In this document: positions 62,350 to 64,000 of the stretch, one piece after another
Layout: every line of letters begins with the position of its first letter
Numbering within the stretch: the first letter of the stretch is position 1
Assembly: GCA_947487205.1 (NCBI GenBank)
Contig: CANKVU010000013.1
Span: 1-64,000, forward strand
From: an uncultured Paracoccaceae bacterium
Lineage (GTDB): Bacteria > Pseudomonadota > Alphaproteobacteria > Rhodobacterales > Rhodobacteraceae
DNA length: 64,000 nucleotides
Reading direction: 5' to 3'
Program-made: the position numbers and the translations under genes
The notes under the pieces: model-generated
Database searches by the model: none
What the model was told of the DNA's origin: nothing
The model's input: the letters and a program-made list of their open reading frames with translations, nothing else

Positions 62350-62961
62350 TCAGCCGCGCGCCCGCCGCACCGCGACCACGCCGCCCAGCGCCCCGAGCAG
62401 CAGGACCCCCGCCGCCGGCAGCGGGATGGCCGCCGGCGGATCGCCGGCCGGATCGTCGATCCCGGTCTGCGGCCCCGGCCCCGATTCGAGCCCCGCGAGC
62501 GTATAGCCGAGCCGCCCATGCGTTCCGTAGAGGCCCAGATAGGCGCGCCCCTCGGCGTCCAGATCGTCGCCGAGCAGGATCTCGAAGGCTTGCGGGGCGG
62601 TCGCGTAATAGGAGAAGGAGGGACTTCCCACCGCCGCCCCCTCCCACGCGGAATAGCGGAAGGCCGAGGTGGAGAACCGCACCTCGCCCCCCGCCGCGAA
62701 GCCGTAATCGATGGGCTCGTCCAGCGGCGCGAAGGTCAGCGTCAGGCGCTGCCCCGCGCGCAGTCCCGAAAGGGCCAGGATGTCGTAATCGTTGTGGCCC
62801 CACCAGGTGCCGGTGATCGTGTCGGCCGCGCGGGCGTCGATCAGGTCGGGCGCCCGCCAATCGCCCGAGAAATCCGTGCCCTCGGACAGGGTGGCGGCCC
62901 CGGACGGAACGGCGAAGGCGGCCAGGGCCGCGACGATCGGCGGAAGGAATGCGGGTCTCAT
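62350..62961 (-). CDS. VPLPA-CTERM sorted secreted protein
   Basis: A 203-residue protein. A signal peptide (MRPAFLPPIVAALAAFAVPSGA, in part) starts it. The C-terminus is IPLPAAGVLLLGALGG followed by RRARG: the VPLPA-CTERM sorting signal with a helix and basic tail. This is recognised by an exosortase-like protease found in Rhodobacteraceae. The mature part is beta-rich with many Gly, Thr and aromatic residues. It is probably exported to the surface or exopolysaccharide matrix. Role unknown. Confidence 0.85.
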   Translation of the reverse strand: MRPAFLPPIVAALAAFAVPSGAATLSEGTDFSGDWRAPDLIDARAADTITGTWWGHNDYDILALSGLRAGQRLTLTFAPLDEPIDYGFAAGGEVRFSTSAFRYSAWEGAAVGSPSFSYYATAPQAFEILLGDDLDAEGRAYLGLYGTHGRLGYTLAGLESGPGPQTGIDDPAGDPPAAIPLPAAGVLLLGALGGVVAVRRARG

Positions 62962-63104
62962 GGCGGCTCGCTCGGCTCGGGACGGGGTTGCGCCGGTCTA
63001 GCCCCCGGCCGCTTAAGGCCGTCTTAACTCGCGGCCTGAGGGCCGTTTCTGGACAAGCCATGCGCCCTGTGGTTCAGAACCGCGTGTCCCGAGGAGGCCC
63101 CGAG

Positions 63105-64000
63105 ATGACCGTCACCCGCTTCGCCCCGTCCCCCACGGGCTACATCCATATCGGCAACCTGCGTACCGCGCTCTTCAACTGGCTGATCGCGCGCAAGGCC
63201 GGCGGCACCTTCATCCTGCGCCTCGACGACACCGATCCCGATCGCTCGAAGGAGGAATATGTCGACGCGATCAAGGAGGACCTGGAATGGCTGGGCCTCA
63301 CCTGGGACCGGGTCGAGCGTCAATCGCTGCGGCTCGACCGCTACGCCGAGGCCGCCGACGCCCTGCGCGCGGCGGGGCGCTTCTACGAGGCGTTCGAGAC
63401 CCCGACCGAGCTCGACCTCAAGCGCAAGAAGCAGCTCAACATGGGGCGGCCCCCCGTCTACGACCGCGCGGCGCTCGGCCTCGACGAGGCGGAGAAGGAG
63501 CGGCTCCGGGCCGAGCGCGGGCCCGGCGTGTGGCGCTTCAAGCTCGACCAGGAGCGGATCGAGTGGGAGGACGGCATCCTCGGACCGGTCTCCATCGACG
63601 CGGCCTCCGTCTCCGACCCGGTTCTGATCCGCGGCGACGGGCAGGTCCTCTACACGCTCGCCTCGGTGGTGGACGACACCGAGATGGGCGTGACCCACGT
63701 GGTGCGCGGCTCCGACCACGTCACCAACACCGCGACGCAGATCCAGATCATGGCGGCGCTCGGCCACGGGCACCCGGACTTCGCCCACCATTCGCTCCTG
63801 ACCGGCCCGCAAGGCGAGGCGCTGTCGAAGCGGCTCGGCACGCTGTCGCTGCGCGACCTGCGGGCGGGCGGGCTCGAGCCGATGGCGGTTCTGTCGCTGA
63901 TGGCGCGGCTGGGCTCGTCCGACCCGGTCGAGCTCAGGAGCTCTCTCGACGAGCTGATCGAGGGCTTCGACGTGACGCGGTTCGGCGCCGCGCCGACGAA
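63105..64000 (+). CDS. gltX: Glutamyl-tRNA synthetase (3' end outside window)
   Basis: GltX charges tRNA(Glu) with glutamate, and probably tRNA(Gln) too since GatCAB is encoded nearby. The visible ~298 residues begin TVTRFAPSPTGYIHIGNLRT with the class I HIGH-type motif (HIGN). LRLDDTDPDRS follows, and the KMSKS-type loop appears as ALSKRLGTLSLRDL. GAGGAGG precedes ATG 63105. The gene continues past the window edge. Confidence 0.96.
   Translation, partial: MTVTRFAPSPTGYIHIGNLRTALFNWLIARKAGGTFILRLDDTDPDRSKEEYVDAIKEDLEWLGLTWDRVERQSLRLDRYAEAADALRAAGRFYEAFETPTELDLKRKKQLNMGRPPVYDRAALGLDEAEKERLRAERGPGVWRFKLDQERIEWEDGILGPVSIDAASVSDPVLIRGDGQVLYTLASVVDDTEMGVTHVVRGSDHVTNTATQIQIMAALGHGHPDFAHHSLLTGPQGEALSKRLGTLSLRDLRAGGLEPMAVLSLMARLGSSDPVELRSSLDELIEGFDVTRFGAAPT

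Overview
This looks like a chromosomal segment of an alphaproteobacterium of the family Rhodobacteraceae (Roseobacter/Jannaschia/Rubellimicrobium-like). The basis is very high GC with GC-rich third codon positions, the ffh - chorismate mutase - rpsP - rimM - trmD - rplS - rpmE order, a DUF3572 gene, a VPLPA-CTERM sorting signal, a type A RNase P RNA, and overall protein character. No species call is possible from sequence alone.

Layout. (a) 1-5,300, beside a tRNA-Pro gene, is a decayed accessory strip. It holds a glutathionyl-hydroquinone reductase remnant, an MFS transporter cut by one in-frame TAG, a DapF remnant and a frameshifted TSUP permease. An intact TetR/aldo-keto reductase pair follows, bracketed by a 42-bp direct repeat (37/42 identical). 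(b) 5,298-9,300 is housekeeping: tRNA-Pro, DUF192, a double cold-shock protein, pdxH, fabI, a LysE-type exporter and gpt. (c) 9,350-14,150 is a signalling block: LuxR-type regulator, FIST protein and PAS hybrid kinase (NosP/NahK-like nitric oxide module), then a 29-codon small ORF and a DUF4112 gene behind an EcfG-type promoter. (d) 14,178-22,200 holds kynU, amylosucrase, a DapA-like enzyme, rplY, a LOV-HWE kinase with a lone receiver, pth and a rhomboid protease. (e) 22,200-31,960 holds an inositol monophosphatase, metR/metF, a divergent DadA-like/Ldh2-like pair, and an AttEFGH-like ABC transporter with a secreted lipocalin-type partner. (f) 31,951-35,696 includes a flavoprotein-SelD fusion converging on selU. 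(g) 35,700-42,150 holds a renalase-like protein, a lytic transglycosylase, an H-NOX/HNOBA-GGDEF pair, DUF3572, a PleD-like cyclase, DUF983 and Nudix. (h) 42,167-48,782 holds lipocalin, SGNH hydrolase, aldo-keto reductase, MFS, dipeptidase, LysR, a small membrane protein and DoxX. (i) 48,949-54,180 is the ffh-to-rpmE translation/secretion operon, with bluB and a DUF1328 gene inserted. (j) 54,299 to the end holds SLC13, mtnP, ceramidase-like, gatC/gatA, an Excalibur-type lipoprotein, an amidase, rnpB, rpmG, a zincin, a VPLPA-CTERM protein and the start of gltX.

Themes. Five GGAAC-N16/17-CGTT elements, the consensus of the alphaproteobacterial general stress sigma factor EcfG, lie in gaps. Four face the LOV kinase/receiver pair, the small ORF plus DUF4112, DUF1328 and the SLC13 transporter. 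The fifth points antisense into pdxH. Two unrelated nitric oxide sensor families (FIST/NosP and H-NOX) are wired to output proteins here. The H-NOX has lost all four hallmark heme-pocket residues although the alignment spacing is kept, so it probably senses something else or nothing. Together with the PleD-like cyclase this makes the window rich in c-di-GMP and stress signalling. I saw no rRNA, CRISPR array, insertion sequence, phage or plasmid genes.
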